From Hyphococcus sp. (GTDB taxonomy: Bacteria; Pseudomonadota; Alphaproteobacteria; Caulobacterales; Parvularculaceae): a stretch of DNA of 64,000 bases. A program made the position numbers and the translations under genes. The stretch lies in the NCBI GenBank assembly GCA_021776375.1, contig JAJFGA010000070.1:1-64000 (forward strand), read 5' to 3'. How positions within the stretch are numbered: the first letter of the stretch is position 1; every line of letters begins with the position of its first letter. Positions 30,301 through 38,305 of the stretch are shown here, piece by piece. The notes below the pieces were generated by a model. It ran no database searches, was not told the DNA's origin, and was given only the letters and a program-made list of their open reading frames with translations.

Positions 30301-31163
30301 AGGCCAAGTTCATTGATATCGGCAAGCGCCGGTCCGGGCGTGAATTCGCCGGCGAGGTCAGCGGTTACAATCTTTTCAAGGTCGCCTGACAAATTCGCCG
30401 TCAGCTTTCCATAGCCGCCAATGACGGCGTCGATGGTGAATTGCGCGGCGTTGATCGGGCCACCGCCTTTTAGACTGAGGTTGATCGGACCGTCGGCCGC
30501 GGCTAGCGTCGCGATGACGCCGCCTTCCGCCGCATCGATATTAATGTCCAGGAAGGCCTGACCGGCATTACGTTGCAAATTAATCGCGACGTCCATGGCG
30601 TCGAGATTATTTTCGCTGCTGATTATAATATTGGCGACGATATCGCGACCGCCAATAGCGAGATTGCCGGCGCCATCAAGGCGAAGCGGCTCAACACCGA
30701 GATTGCTTTCGAAATCCACAAGCCTGAACTTAGTGATTGTAACATCGGGTAAATCATTTGGCAGCTTCAACGAGAAGGTCAAAGGCGCATCTGTCTCCGG
30801 CTGCTCTTTCTTTGGCGGTTTTCGCAAAAGATGCGCGGAGAGAATGTCCAGGTTTTGAATATCAACGTTCCCGCGCAACAGTTTGATCGGGCGTAGCTTG
30901 AGGGTGATAGTCTCAATTGTCGCCCAGGGCCCGCCCGCGTCGCTGAGGACGATGTTTTGGAACTCAATTTCGCGGGGCAGGGCCCCATTGAGCGCGCCAA
31001 TATTTGCGGCTCCGCCAAATGCGTCAGCTATTGCTGTTTCGGCCTGTCCGATAATGAAGCGCCGCCCGGCATCGGTGTTGAACACCCCCCATAGGCTGGC
31101 GCCCGCCAGAGCGGTAATCGTGATCAGCGCTAAGCCAGTTATAATCAATACGCGCTTCATCAA
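27351..31163 (-). CDS. tamB: Translocation and assembly module protein TamB
   Basis: The 1270-residue protein has one N-terminal membrane anchor (VLIITGLALITITALAGASL) and a long run of beta-strand repeats that form a hydrophobic groove across the periplasm. The C-terminal TamB/DUF490 domain shows GEITFDRLSPNNP, DEPNITLTANPPS, GDIMALILFGKP and the final SVRVEYEITDSITVETE...WKRDF. It works with TamA in outer-membrane assembly or lipid transport. Its start overlaps the tamA stop by 4 nt (31160-31163). Confidence 0.95.
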   Translation of the reverse strand: MMKRVLIITGLALITITALAGASLWGVFNTDAGRRFIIGQAETAIADAFGGAANIGALNGALPREIEFQNIVLSDAGGPWATIETITLKLRPIKLLRGNVDIQNLDILSAHLLRKPPKKEQPETDAPLTFSLKLPNDLPDVTITKFRLVDFESNLGVEPLRLDGAGNLAIGGRDIVANIIISSENNLDAMDVAINLQRNAGQAFLDINIDAAEGGVIATLAAADGPINLSLKGGGPINAAQFTIDAVIGGYGKLTANLSGDLEKIVTADLAGEFTPGPALADINELGLPVTFDLRIDERGKGGVVTMNRLTSAIGEITGTAEWKGASGALKNLSLDLRTVFAESYRPGLRDYLGEEATIAGQIERKRSTFAVQGVLKNSNLAFEVRNGITDLRKGFSGEVSAEIGVIEKFAPLQSKASLSAMVVIDLDDKLDVQNLRAKLDDGSSLGGAGFYTFNTRKIAFTGDLLTAPTFISSFLPSLELSGNTHAEIDLAGKFDQFTLTTAIKTPTAEINDAHAPPLLIDIALAGLPLKPTGEIIAHAPNGEGQFKAILRSSENGRISIPELNYRSEAFALTGSGAYRPEKQALQIALAYSGQADAEPWPGLPLAGDFKASGGFSRSGEKTRFILSSQRLASKTFDLSSLLLTAEGAPQAIKFGGSAKRLTTPSTGMVEDLSIAAKLDVRDTLAITLTQISGLAANTTFSLRTPSHVLLKDGVSIENFHFNWGSAGRIALDGAFSPTRWRADIRLTDVNVPGADGVASATVYLDTNEPIPARGALELRSLLVDNSADAIKTGFVWNGAALIVQSAADEEHLDMQIAYPVVLMKTPALSVSAEGALDGYIRYDGPITPVAAYMPPALQTMEGALAANFTISGSTTDPALSGQAKITDGAYTELRTGLSIIGLHTEAIAFYSPAGSQFRFSGGARGANQSGGDTIILNGELALIEEPRLDLRVNFDNAELSAHPVSLVRASGKVHIAGPLGALGASGEIQVAELSAEIVTPENTGLVPIEVVSHRDDDIYSTASGKSATQTAIDMDFKIDADDRIFIRGRGLESEWSANITAVTEKQTALILGQMKLRRGWLDFSGRRFNLTRGEITFDRLSPNNPLVAIRAEYQASDGVTAIITVAGRADEPNITLTANPPSPSGDIMALILFGKPADQLSALESLQAAQALASLGGIGPFGGAGVAGSLRRSTGLDLLNFDLDPEKGGGSLTVGKYVADGLFVTATQDAQGDNGSVRVEYEITDSITVETEVKQDGNQTVSANWKRDF

Positions 31164-32938
31164 AAAGGTTGCCCCAGAGCGATGTAGAGCTGATAGCCAC
31201 GGTCACTTTCGCGTTTGTCGAGCGGGAAGGCGACGTCGAGCCGGACCGGGCCGATGGCGGAAAGATAGCGCAGGCCGCCGCCATAGCCGATGAAGAATTT
31301 CTCGTTAAAATCGGGCAGGTTTGAACTCGATACCGAGCCGGAATCGACAAACCCGGCAAGCTGGATATTGGAGGAGACTTTCCCGCGCAGTTCAACTGCA
31401 CCCTCAATCAGCGAGCGCCCGCCGATCGGGACGTTCTCAGCATCGAGCGGCCCGGCCTCCTGAAAGCCATATCCGCGCACGGACCCGCCGCCGCCAGCGA
31501 AAAACCTTTTGTTGAGTGGCAGACCGTCAAATGCGCTTCCGAATGTTGCCGCGAGGGCGCCGCGCCCGGCGAGCGTAAAGCGATCGCCGCCGCCGAATAT
31601 CACGCGAGATCGCCCCGTCCACTCGGCTTGGGTAAATGTCTGCGAGCCGACATAGGGCGTCACGACGACGCCCGTGCGGACGCCGGAGGTCGGGTCCAGG
31701 AGATCGTTTTCAGAATTCCACAACACCGACAAGGGAGCGGAGATCAGGTAGGTTCGTTCCTCCGAGCCGTCGGCCTCGATATTGGACGTCTCAAACGCCA
31801 CCGAGCTGCGGGTCTCCAGCTTGCGAGCGAACCAGCGCTTGGCGATCCCGCCAGAAACGCGAATGGAGCGCGCGTTAAAGGCCTCTGTTGTTTCGTTTGA
31901 AAACTCAAAATTGCTGAACGCGTGGCCGGGAAGCGAAGGCAAAGGTTTGTTCAGGGAAAAATCCAATGACTGCTCGATGGACGAGCCGCGCGCTTCGACG
32001 CGAAAATTCTCGCCCTTGCCAAAGATATTGCGGTGTTCAAAATACAGCCGGCCGCCGGGTCCTTCAGAGGTTGAAAACGAGGCGCCGGCGCCGAGCGTGC
32101 GACGGGCGCGCTCTTCGACATTGAGGAGGATTGGTGCAACGCCTGCATCGTCGGGTGCGCCGGCCGCGACTTCTATGGTGGAAAATAACCCGGTCGCCGC
32201 AATCCGGTCGCGATAGGAAACGATTTTCGAGCGCTCATATTGATCGCCCAGTTCCCAGGTTTTCAACTTGCCGAGATAGCGTGGGTTGGTCTTCTTCAAG
32301 CCCTCAGCCCGAATGTCGCCAAAGCGCGCCTTCGGACCGGTGGTGAAGGTGAAAACTGCATGCGCGGTATTCTCATCGAGATTGGCGATTGCGCGACGGT
32401 TTGTAGCTTCCGCCGCTGGATATCCGCTTTCCCAAAGGAAGTTCAGAAATTGGCGTTGCGCGTCGCGCAGATCGGCGCCGGCGGCGGAATGATCGGGCGC
32501 GATCCTTGCCTCATCAAAGCTAAGCGGTCGGCCGTCATGCTCGTCGCCATAAAGGATTTCATATTCAACAATCCGGAACGGCGCCCCCGGCTCAATCGTA
32601 AACACTACAACTGGCCTTTGCTTATCTTCGCCCGAGTGTAGCTCGAAGCTTGTTCGGCCGTTGTAAAAGCCGGCCGCTTGCAGCGCATCGTCGAGCGCTT
32701 TGATATCACGCAGTGCGGCGCGGCGCAGCGCGGCCGCAGTCGGGTAATCGCGCACGCCGTTATCAAGCGTGGAGGTCAGCTTGAGTTTATCTTCAAGACC
32801 TTCCGGCGCGCCTTCAAACCTGACGGCATAGCTCTGCTCAGCAAGCGCAGGCGAGAGGCCGACGCTGAGCAAAATCCCGGCAAAACCCGCCGCAAGAGTG
32901 AGAAACTGGCATAATCTCAAGGAACTGCTCGCTGACAC
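31160..32938 (-). CDS. tamA: Translocation and assembly module protein TamA (BamA family)
   Basis: This 592-residue Omp85 protein has a signal peptide (GLSPALA-EQ), three POTRA domains (about 35-265) and a 16-strand barrel. Barrel signatures are GGGGSVRGYGFQEAGP and the C-terminal SAIGPVRLDVAFPLDKR followed by YQLYIALGQPF, ending in Phe. The count of POTRA domains is typical for TamA and lower than the five of BamA. The adjoining tamB settles the call. A GTG serves as start. Confidence 0.94.
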   Translation of the reverse strand: MSASSSLRLCQFLTLAAGFAGILLSVGLSPALAEQSYAVRFEGAPEGLEDKLKLTSTLDNGVRDYPTAAALRRAALRDIKALDDALQAAGFYNGRTSFELHSGEDKQRPVVVFTIEPGAPFRIVEYEILYGDEHDGRPLSFDEARIAPDHSAAGADLRDAQRQFLNFLWESGYPAAEATNRRAIANLDENTAHAVFTFTTGPKARFGDIRAEGLKKTNPRYLGKLKTWELGDQYERSKIVSYRDRIAATGLFSTIEVAAGAPDDAGVAPILLNVEERARRTLGAGASFSTSEGPGGRLYFEHRNIFGKGENFRVEARGSSIEQSLDFSLNKPLPSLPGHAFSNFEFSNETTEAFNARSIRVSGGIAKRWFARKLETRSSVAFETSNIEADGSEERTYLISAPLSVLWNSENDLLDPTSGVRTGVVVTPYVGSQTFTQAEWTGRSRVIFGGGDRFTLAGRGALAATFGSAFDGLPLNKRFFAGGGGSVRGYGFQEAGPLDAENVPIGGRSLIEGAVELRGKVSSNIQLAGFVDSGSVSSSNLPDFNEKFFIGYGGGLRYLSAIGPVRLDVAFPLDKRESDRGYQLYIALGQPF

Positions 32939-33175
32939 TACGGTTACTTTGCCTGCGGCGGCGCTTTCGGCGCTTGTAACAAAGGCTGGCGCCGTTCCGC
33001 CTCGGCTTTGCCCAAGGTCTCACAGCTTTGTTAACCTTAGGCTTCAAATGGGCTGATTTTATGGCGCTGCGCCCTGAAAATAGCAGCAGAAACGGCGCTG
33101 ATGGCGATGGCAAAGCGCTGGCGAGTGCGCTAAATCCTACGCTTTGTTAAGGCGATTGAAACGGCAGGCAATTTC

Positions 33176-34327
33176 ATGGCGCATCCCTTATGCGGGGCCA
33201 ATCTCGCGACGCTCGCAACGGTAGTGGGCCGCTCGGGTCTGCCGGACAAGATCGGCGACGGCGCGCTGATCGCATTGGCGTCTGCCGGCCGCTGGCCGTT
33301 CTCGACGGCGGAGAAGCTGGCGATGGAGAGCCGTCTGCCGGCGGTTGAGGATATGCCGGCGCCAGTTTTCATCCTTGGGCATTGGCGCTCAGGCACGACC
33401 CATCTCTACAACATCATGTGTCAGAGCGGCGCTTGGGGCTTCGTGCCGCCGGTGGCGACGGGTCTGCCCTGGGATCTCTTCGGTCTTGCCAAAGCCTTCA
33501 ATCCGTTGCTGGAGCGCGCGCTTCCCGAGCACCGCTATATCGACAACATTCCGGTGCGGCCGGACAGCCCGCAGGAAGATGAAATCGCCATCGCCAACAT
33601 GTCCGATGTCTCGTTCTATCACGGCATCTATTTTCCGCGCGCCTTTGCGGAGAATGTTCAGCGCGGGCTGTTTTTTGACGGATGCTCAACGGCGGATATT
33701 CGTGGTTGGCGCAAACAGTTTACATACTTCCTGCGCAAGCTTTACCTGCATCAAGGCGAAAGGCCGCTGCTGATCAAAAACCCGGTATATACCGGCCGGC
33801 TGGCGATGCTGCGGGAAATGTATCCGGGCGCCAAGTTTGTCCACATTCATCGCAACCCATATGACGTATTCATCTCGATGCGGAATTTTTATACCAAGCT
33901 ATTGAAGGAGCTGGCGCTCCAGAGCTACGATCATGTCGATATCGATGAGACGGTTTTATCGGTCTATGACCGGATGATGCGCGCCTATGAGAGTGACGTG
34001 CAATCGGTGTCTTCTGAGCAGCTGGTTGAGCTGCGCTATGATGAGCTTGATGCGAACCCCTTGCAGGCGGTTGAAAAAATCTATGGCGCATTGGGGCTGC
34101 CGGGATTTGAGGACAGCCGCGGTGCGTTTGAGCGTTATCTTGCTTCAGTGAAAAGCTTTGAGAAGAATAAGTTTGACTATAGCGATGTCGCGGCGGCGAA
34201 AGTGGAAGCCCGCCTTGGTCACTGGATTGAAAAATGGAACTATCAGCGTCCCGGCCGCGAAGGCGGCCAACATGACAAAGGTGAAGAGAGCGACGAGGGG
34301 ACGCGGGATGCAGGCACGGCGGCTTAA
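33176..34327 (+). CDS. Sulfotransferase family protein
   Basis: This 383-residue protein carries the PAPS 5'-phosphosulfate loop GHWRSGTTH (68-76) and the 3'-phosphate region FVHIHRNPYDVFISM (about 221-235), with a conserved RYDELDANPLQAVEKIY further on. Bacterial members transfer sulfate from PAPS to sugars, lipids or lipooligosaccharide. There is no signal peptide. It starts an operon with a paraoxonase-like lipoprotein (overlapping by 20 nt) and hpnA, which points to a lipid or hopanoid acceptor; the acceptor is inference. Confidence 0.87.
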   Translation: MAHPLCGANLATLATVVGRSGLPDKIGDGALIALASAGRWPFSTAEKLAMESRLPAVEDMPAPVFILGHWRSGTTHLYNIMCQSGAWGFVPPVATGLPWDLFGLAKAFNPLLERALPEHRYIDNIPVRPDSPQEDEIAIANMSDVSFYHGIYFPRAFAENVQRGLFFDGCSTADIRGWRKQFTYFLRKLYLHQGERPLLIKNPVYTGRLAMLREMYPGAKFVHIHRNPYDVFISMRNFYTKLLKELALQSYDHVDIDETVLSVYDRMMRAYESDVQSVSSEQLVELRYDELDANPLQAVEKIYGALGLPGFEDSRGAFERYLASVKSFEKNKFDYSDVAAAKVEARLGHWIEKWNYQRPGREGGQHDKGEESDEGTRDAGTAA

Positions 34328-35387
34328 ATTCCTGGTTGTTCTGGGGGTCGGCGCGCTCAGCGCTTGCGGGCGTGCGCAAATTGCTCCGTCCCAATATTCC
34401 GACGCACAGTGCCGACGGATCGCGCTGGTTGACGCCGTCACCGGCGCGGGGCTGGTCGGCGCGGAAGATTTCGCAATCGAGGCTTCCGCCGGTCGTTTGT
34501 TTGTTTCGGTTTATGATCGCCGCGGCGTTGAACGCGCCGCGCGAAAGCGCAATCGGACAATTCCGGAAGGGGGCGTTTATGAAGTCTCTCTGCCGGACAT
34601 ATTTGCGAGCGAAGCGACGTCAATCAAAGCCCGGCCGTTGATTGCACCCGGCGAAATCGCCGGCGGGCTCCGGCCGCACGGTATCTCTTATGATCCGGCG
34701 AACAGCGAGTTGGTGTTCGTCAACCGCGCTTATCAACGTTCCGGACGCGGATGGAAAATGACACCGCATTTGCAGCGCATTGGCGCCGGCGGCGCCTTAG
34801 TGGTCGCTGAAAAAGACAGCGTTCCCTGCAACGCCAATGATGTTTTGGCGACACCCCGCGAGACCTATACCAGTTTTGATCACCGCGCCTGCAATTGGCT
34901 GGCGGGCGTTGAAGATGTCTTCCGCTTGAAACGCAGCGGCGTGATCAATGGTAACGGCGCTCGGGTATTTGAGCGCGCGGCCTTTGCCAATGGCCTTGCG
35001 CAAACATTAAGCGGCGAGATCGTTGTCGCGGCGACGCGAGAGCGTGCGTTGATTTTTTTGGCGGAGCGACCCGGCGCGTTGGAGGAGACGGCGCGCATCA
35101 AACTGCCGGGCGGGCCCGATAATTTAACTATGGCCGAGGATGGCGGCGTCGTTGCGGCCGTGCATCCGTCTATGTTGCGTCTGGCGCTCAACCGCAAGCT
35201 CGGCATCGGCAAGGCTCCGTCGCGGATCGTCAAGGCGAGCCAAAATACCGGCGCGTTGCAAATCCTTTTTGACGATCCTTCGGGCAAACTGTTCAGCGCC
35301 GCGACGGTGGCGATCCAAACCCCGGAGGGGCTGGTCGCCGGATCGGTCACCGATGAGGGCCTGTTGGCGTGCCGGGCGGCCGGGTGA
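34308..35387 (+). CDS. Paraoxonase/arylesterase-like lipoprotein
   Basis: The 359-residue protein has a lipobox (LGVGALSAC) and a six-bladed propeller of the PON/SMP-30 type. Ca-site and catalytic regions of paraoxonases are recognisable: RPHGISYDP (PON His-loop), CNANDVLAT with a following DH, FANGLAQT, and GGPDNLTMAEDG. Such enzymes open lactones or hydrolyse esters and would act in the periplasm here. The start at 34308 lies inside the sulfotransferase end; ATG 34272 is an alternative. It shares a GTGA overlap with hpnA. Confidence 0.75.
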   Translation: MQARRLKFLVVLGVGALSACGRAQIAPSQYSDAQCRRIALVDAVTGAGLVGAEDFAIEASAGRLFVSVYDRRGVERAARKRNRTIPEGGVYEVSLPDIFASEATSIKARPLIAPGEIAGGLRPHGISYDPANSELVFVNRAYQRSGRGWKMTPHLQRIGAGGALVVAEKDSVPCNANDVLATPRETYTSFDHRACNWLAGVEDVFRLKRSGVINGNGARVFERAAFANGLAQTLSGEIVVAATRERALIFLAERPGALEETARIKLPGGPDNLTMAEDGGVVAAVHPSMLRLALNRKLGIGKAPSRIVKASQNTGALQILFDDPSGKLFSAATVAIQTPEGLVAGSVTDEGLLACRAAG

Positions 35388-36373
35388 CGGATATTACCCT
35401 CGTCACTGGCGGCGCAGGCTTTGTCGGCAAGCAGCTTGTCGAAGCCTTGCGCGCCCGCGGAGAGACTGTGCGCAGTTTCGATATTGCCGCGGCAACACAT
35501 CCAGACGATGTGCAGGGTTCCATCACCGATAGCGACGCTTTGTGCCGCGCCATGGCCGGCGTTGCAACGGTGTTTCATCTCGCGGGTAACGCCCAGCTAT
35601 GGTCGCGCGATGCAGGCATATTCGATCGTGTCAATCGACTTGGGACGGAGCTTGTCGTTAAGGCTGCGATGAAATCCAGCATTCGTCGCATGGTGCATTG
35701 TTCGAGCCTGACCACGTTGGTCGGACGCGCAACCCCCATCAGCCCGTCAACCGCCGATGAGACCATGCGGCTGGACCCGGATGATATGCTCGGGCCTTAT
35801 CCCCGCTCAAAGCTGGCGGCGGAACGCATCGTCGAGGCGGCGGCGCGCAATGGGCTGGACGCCGTCATCACGCTGCCGACGGAACCGCTGGGGCCGGGTG
35901 ACGACAGCTTGACGCCGCCGACGCAAATGATTCTCGACTTCGCCAATGGCGCCACCCCAGCTTATATCGACTGCATTTTGAATTTTGTACCGGTTGAGAG
36001 CCTGGCCGAAGGCCTAATCGCCGCCCGCGACAACGGCAAATCCGGACAGCGCTATCTGCTTGGCGGTGAGAATATTGCCATGAAAGAGCTTCTCGTGATG
36101 CTGGAAAAACTGAGCGGAAGGGCGATGCCGAAAACCCGGATGCCATACGGTGTCGCGCTCGCCGCCGGGGCGATTGACACCGGGCTTATCGCCGCCATCA
36201 CCGGCAAGCCGCCAAAGGCGCCGCTGACCGGCGTGCGCCTGGCCGGGAGGCAGGTTTCTTTCTCCAGCGAAAAGGCGCACCGCGAGCTAGGCTGGGCAGC
36301 GGGCGAAGTTGACGCTGCGATGGCTAAGACGCTCGATTGGATGCAACAAAAGCAACTGCTGAAACCAGTTTGA
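35384..36373 (+). CDS. hpnA: Hopanoid-associated sugar epimerase HpnA
   Basis: This 329-residue extended SDR has the NAD(P) motif VTGGAGFVG, the active site Ser (HCSSLTTLVG) and YPRSKLAAE with Tyr and Lys, then NFVPVESLAEGLIAA. It matches HpnA, a dihydroflavonol-reductase-like enzyme encoded in hopanoid clusters. It probably modifies a sugar or polyol headgroup, but its reaction is not fixed. The GTG at 35384 overlaps the upstream stop (GTGA), which decides the start and implies an operon. Confidence 0.85.
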   Translation: MTDITLVTGGAGFVGKQLVEALRARGETVRSFDIAAATHPDDVQGSITDSDALCRAMAGVATVFHLAGNAQLWSRDAGIFDRVNRLGTELVVKAAMKSSIRRMVHCSSLTTLVGRATPISPSTADETMRLDPDDMLGPYPRSKLAAERIVEAAARNGLDAVITLPTEPLGPGDDSLTPPTQMILDFANGATPAYIDCILNFVPVESLAEGLIAARDNGKSGQRYLLGGENIAMKELLVMLEKLSGRAMPKTRMPYGVALAAGAIDTGLIAAITGKPPKAPLTGVRLAGRQVSFSSEKAHRELGWAAGEVDAAMAKTLDWMQQKQLLKPV

Positions 36374-36415
36374 ATTATCATTGCACTGCGCGATCATGAA
36401 GCCGAGAGGTCTCCT

Positions 36416-37285
36416 ATGAGCGCTGAAACTGCTAACAAGAATGTTGATATCATCGCCCCCTGGTTGAAAGGGCGCTCTATGAATGACTGGCGCCAACAGT
36501 TTGACAGTGATGGTTATATTACTTTTGAAGATGTGTTGACGACGCCTCAACTCAATAAGATTCGAAAGGCGCTGGCGCCTTATCTTGGAGCGAACGTCAC
36601 CGGGCGCAACGAGTTTGAAGGGCGAAAATCAAACCGGGTCTACGCCCTGGCAGCGAAGTCGCCGGTGATGGCCGAGCTTGTCATGCACCCGCTGGTGCTG
36701 CGTTTTGCGGAAGCGGATTTGGGGCGTGATTGTCTGCTGTCAGCGTGTCTGGCAATTAACCTGCAGCCGGGCGAGACGGCGCAACCCTGGCATTTTGATG
36801 ACAGCCATTACCAATGGCCGCGCCCGCGCCCATCGCTTGGGGTTAGCGCATTCTGGTCTATTGATGCGACAACGGATAATAATGGCGCCACGGAAATTTT
36901 GCCGGGCAGTCATCTCTGGCCAGAAGATCATATAGAGGGTGCGGTCGCAGAGACCGATTTCTCACGCATAGAACGTCGCGATGGCGATCCCGGCGCCCGC
37001 GAAGATGCGGTGAAGCTGGTGACGCCGCCGGGCTCTTTGACGCTGGCGAAGGGAACCTTGTGGCATCGCGGCGGGGCTAACAGGTCTGCGGCGGCGCGGC
37101 TGATTATAACGCCGCAATATTGCCCGGGCTGGACACGGCAGTTGGAGAACATGATCCTTGCGGTACCGCCGGATATCGCCCGCACCCTTCCCGAGCGGGT
37201 TCAGGAGCTTCTCGGCTACTCAATTTGCTCGCCCTTTATGGGCTATGTTGATGGCCGCCATCCAAAACGCGTGCTAATGCCGTGA
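36416..37285 (+). CDS. Phytanoyl-CoA dioxygenase family protein
   Basis: This 289-residue protein has the PhyH jelly roll: Fe ligands H126 and D128 (PWHFDDSH), H217 (LWHRGG) and a 2-oxoglutarate-binding Arg a little later (AARLIITPQ). The segment GATEILPGSH is typical of the family. Members hydroxylate lipids, amino acids and secondary metabolites. It starts 43 nt after hpnA on the same strand, so a hopanoid or other lipid substrate is possible but unproven. Confidence 0.85.
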   Translation: MSAETANKNVDIIAPWLKGRSMNDWRQQFDSDGYITFEDVLTTPQLNKIRKALAPYLGANVTGRNEFEGRKSNRVYALAAKSPVMAELVMHPLVLRFAEADLGRDCLLSACLAINLQPGETAQPWHFDDSHYQWPRPRPSLGVSAFWSIDATTDNNGATEILPGSHLWPEDHIEGAVAETDFSRIERRDGDPGAREDAVKLVTPPGSLTLAKGTLWHRGGANRSAAARLIITPQYCPGWTRQLENMILAVPPDIARTLPERVQELLGYSICSPFMGYVDGRHPKRVLMP

Positions 37286-37389
37286 TTTTGGACTAACATG
37301 GCTGTTGCAATAATTGCGTCGTCTTGCCTCATGGGATGCGCGTTATTTAGGCCCATGTCTGGGTTATGACTGAGAGGGAGGAAGTACAC

Positions 37390-37872
37390 ATGCAATTTAC
37401 ACGTATTATAGCAGCGGTTGATATTTCAGATAATCTGGCTTCGGATGTTTTGCGGGTTGCCGATAGTTTTGCACATAAGAATGGCGCCAACCTCCGCGCC
37501 GTGAGCGTTTGGCCGCCACTCAGCGTTGAGACATCCGCCTTCGCCACCGATATGGGCGTTACCGGCGCTGTCGCCGGGCAAACGGCCCTTGAGCAACATC
37601 AAGAAGGGCGCATTGTTTGTGAGGAGCGATTGGGCGAGTTGGTGAATAAATATGCGCCCGGCGCCAGCGCGACTATTCTTGACGGCGACGCCTCTCAGGC
37701 GGTGTCGGATTTCGCAGAAGAAGTCGACGCAGACATGATTGTCATCGGCTCGCATCAGAGAGGCTTTTGGGGCGCCCTTTTTCAGGGCAGCGCGGCACGG
37801 CATTTCATCCATGATGCGCCTTGCGCCGTCTTTATTGTCACAAAAGCCTACGCGGAAAAGCTGGATTGGTAG
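37390..37872 (+). CDS. Universal stress protein (UspA family)
   Basis: This 160-residue single-domain protein has IIAAVDISDN at the N-terminus and the ATP-binding signature IVIGSHQRGFWGALFQGSAA near residues 119-138. Usp proteins bind ATP and help survival in stress. ATG 37390 is preceded by GGGAGG. It ends 3 nt before the end of a convergent small gene. Confidence 0.92.
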   Translation: MQFTRIIAAVDISDNLASDVLRVADSFAHKNGANLRAVSVWPPLSVETSAFATDMGVTGAVAGQTALEQHQEGRIVCEERLGELVNKYAPGASATILDGDASQAVSDFAEEVDADMIVIGSHQRGFWGALFQGSAARHFIHDAPCAVFIVTKAYAEKLDW

Positions 37873-37875
37873 TTT

Positions 37876-38151
37876 TTACTCGCCCGCAAAAATGAATGCA
37901 TTTGTCGGCGCGGCTTTGGCGATAAACATTTGCAACAGTTGAGCTGGTTTCAGGAAGATATTCTCCCCGGCCGTCGATATCGCATCAAAAGGTTCCCGGC
38001 GTAAGCGCCGACAGGCGCGCCATGCCTCCGCCTCACTGGAAAAACCGTCAACAAAAGCGGTTGCTATCGCGTCTGTGGCAGTTCTGCCATTTTTCTCATA
38101 GACCAGTTCGACGTAAAACGGTCCCAATGGCTGAGGGTCGTCACTCATCAT
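37876..38151 (-). CDS. Small conserved-looking protein, unknown
   Basis: This 91-residue protein starts MMSDDPQPLGPFYVELVYEK and includes FSSEAEAWRACRRLRREPFDA and a hydrophobic end. No signal peptide or membrane segment is seen, and the family was not recognised. Coding use looks normal (third-position GC) and the frame ends tightly against uspA, which supports a real gene. Confidence 0.6.
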   Translation of the reverse strand: MMSDDPQPLGPFYVELVYEKNGRTATDAIATAFVDGFSSEAEAWRACRRLRREPFDAISTAGENIFLKPAQLLQMFIAKAAPTNAFIFAGE

Positions 38152-38305
38152 CGCATCCTCACATTATCTTCGTATGCAATCAGACGCTTTGATGGTTAAT
38201 CTTGTGTTTAAATCATCAGTATAGCGATTGAAGATGGGCGCTATACGGATAGAAAACGTATTATTATCACTGCAGGCTAACCGGGTGATAATCATTATGA
38301 ACAAA

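Noticed and set aside
38196-38211. Possible CtrA box upstream of the small gene at 37876
   Set aside because: The two TTAA halves are separated by 8 nt rather than the 7 nt of the CtrA consensus.
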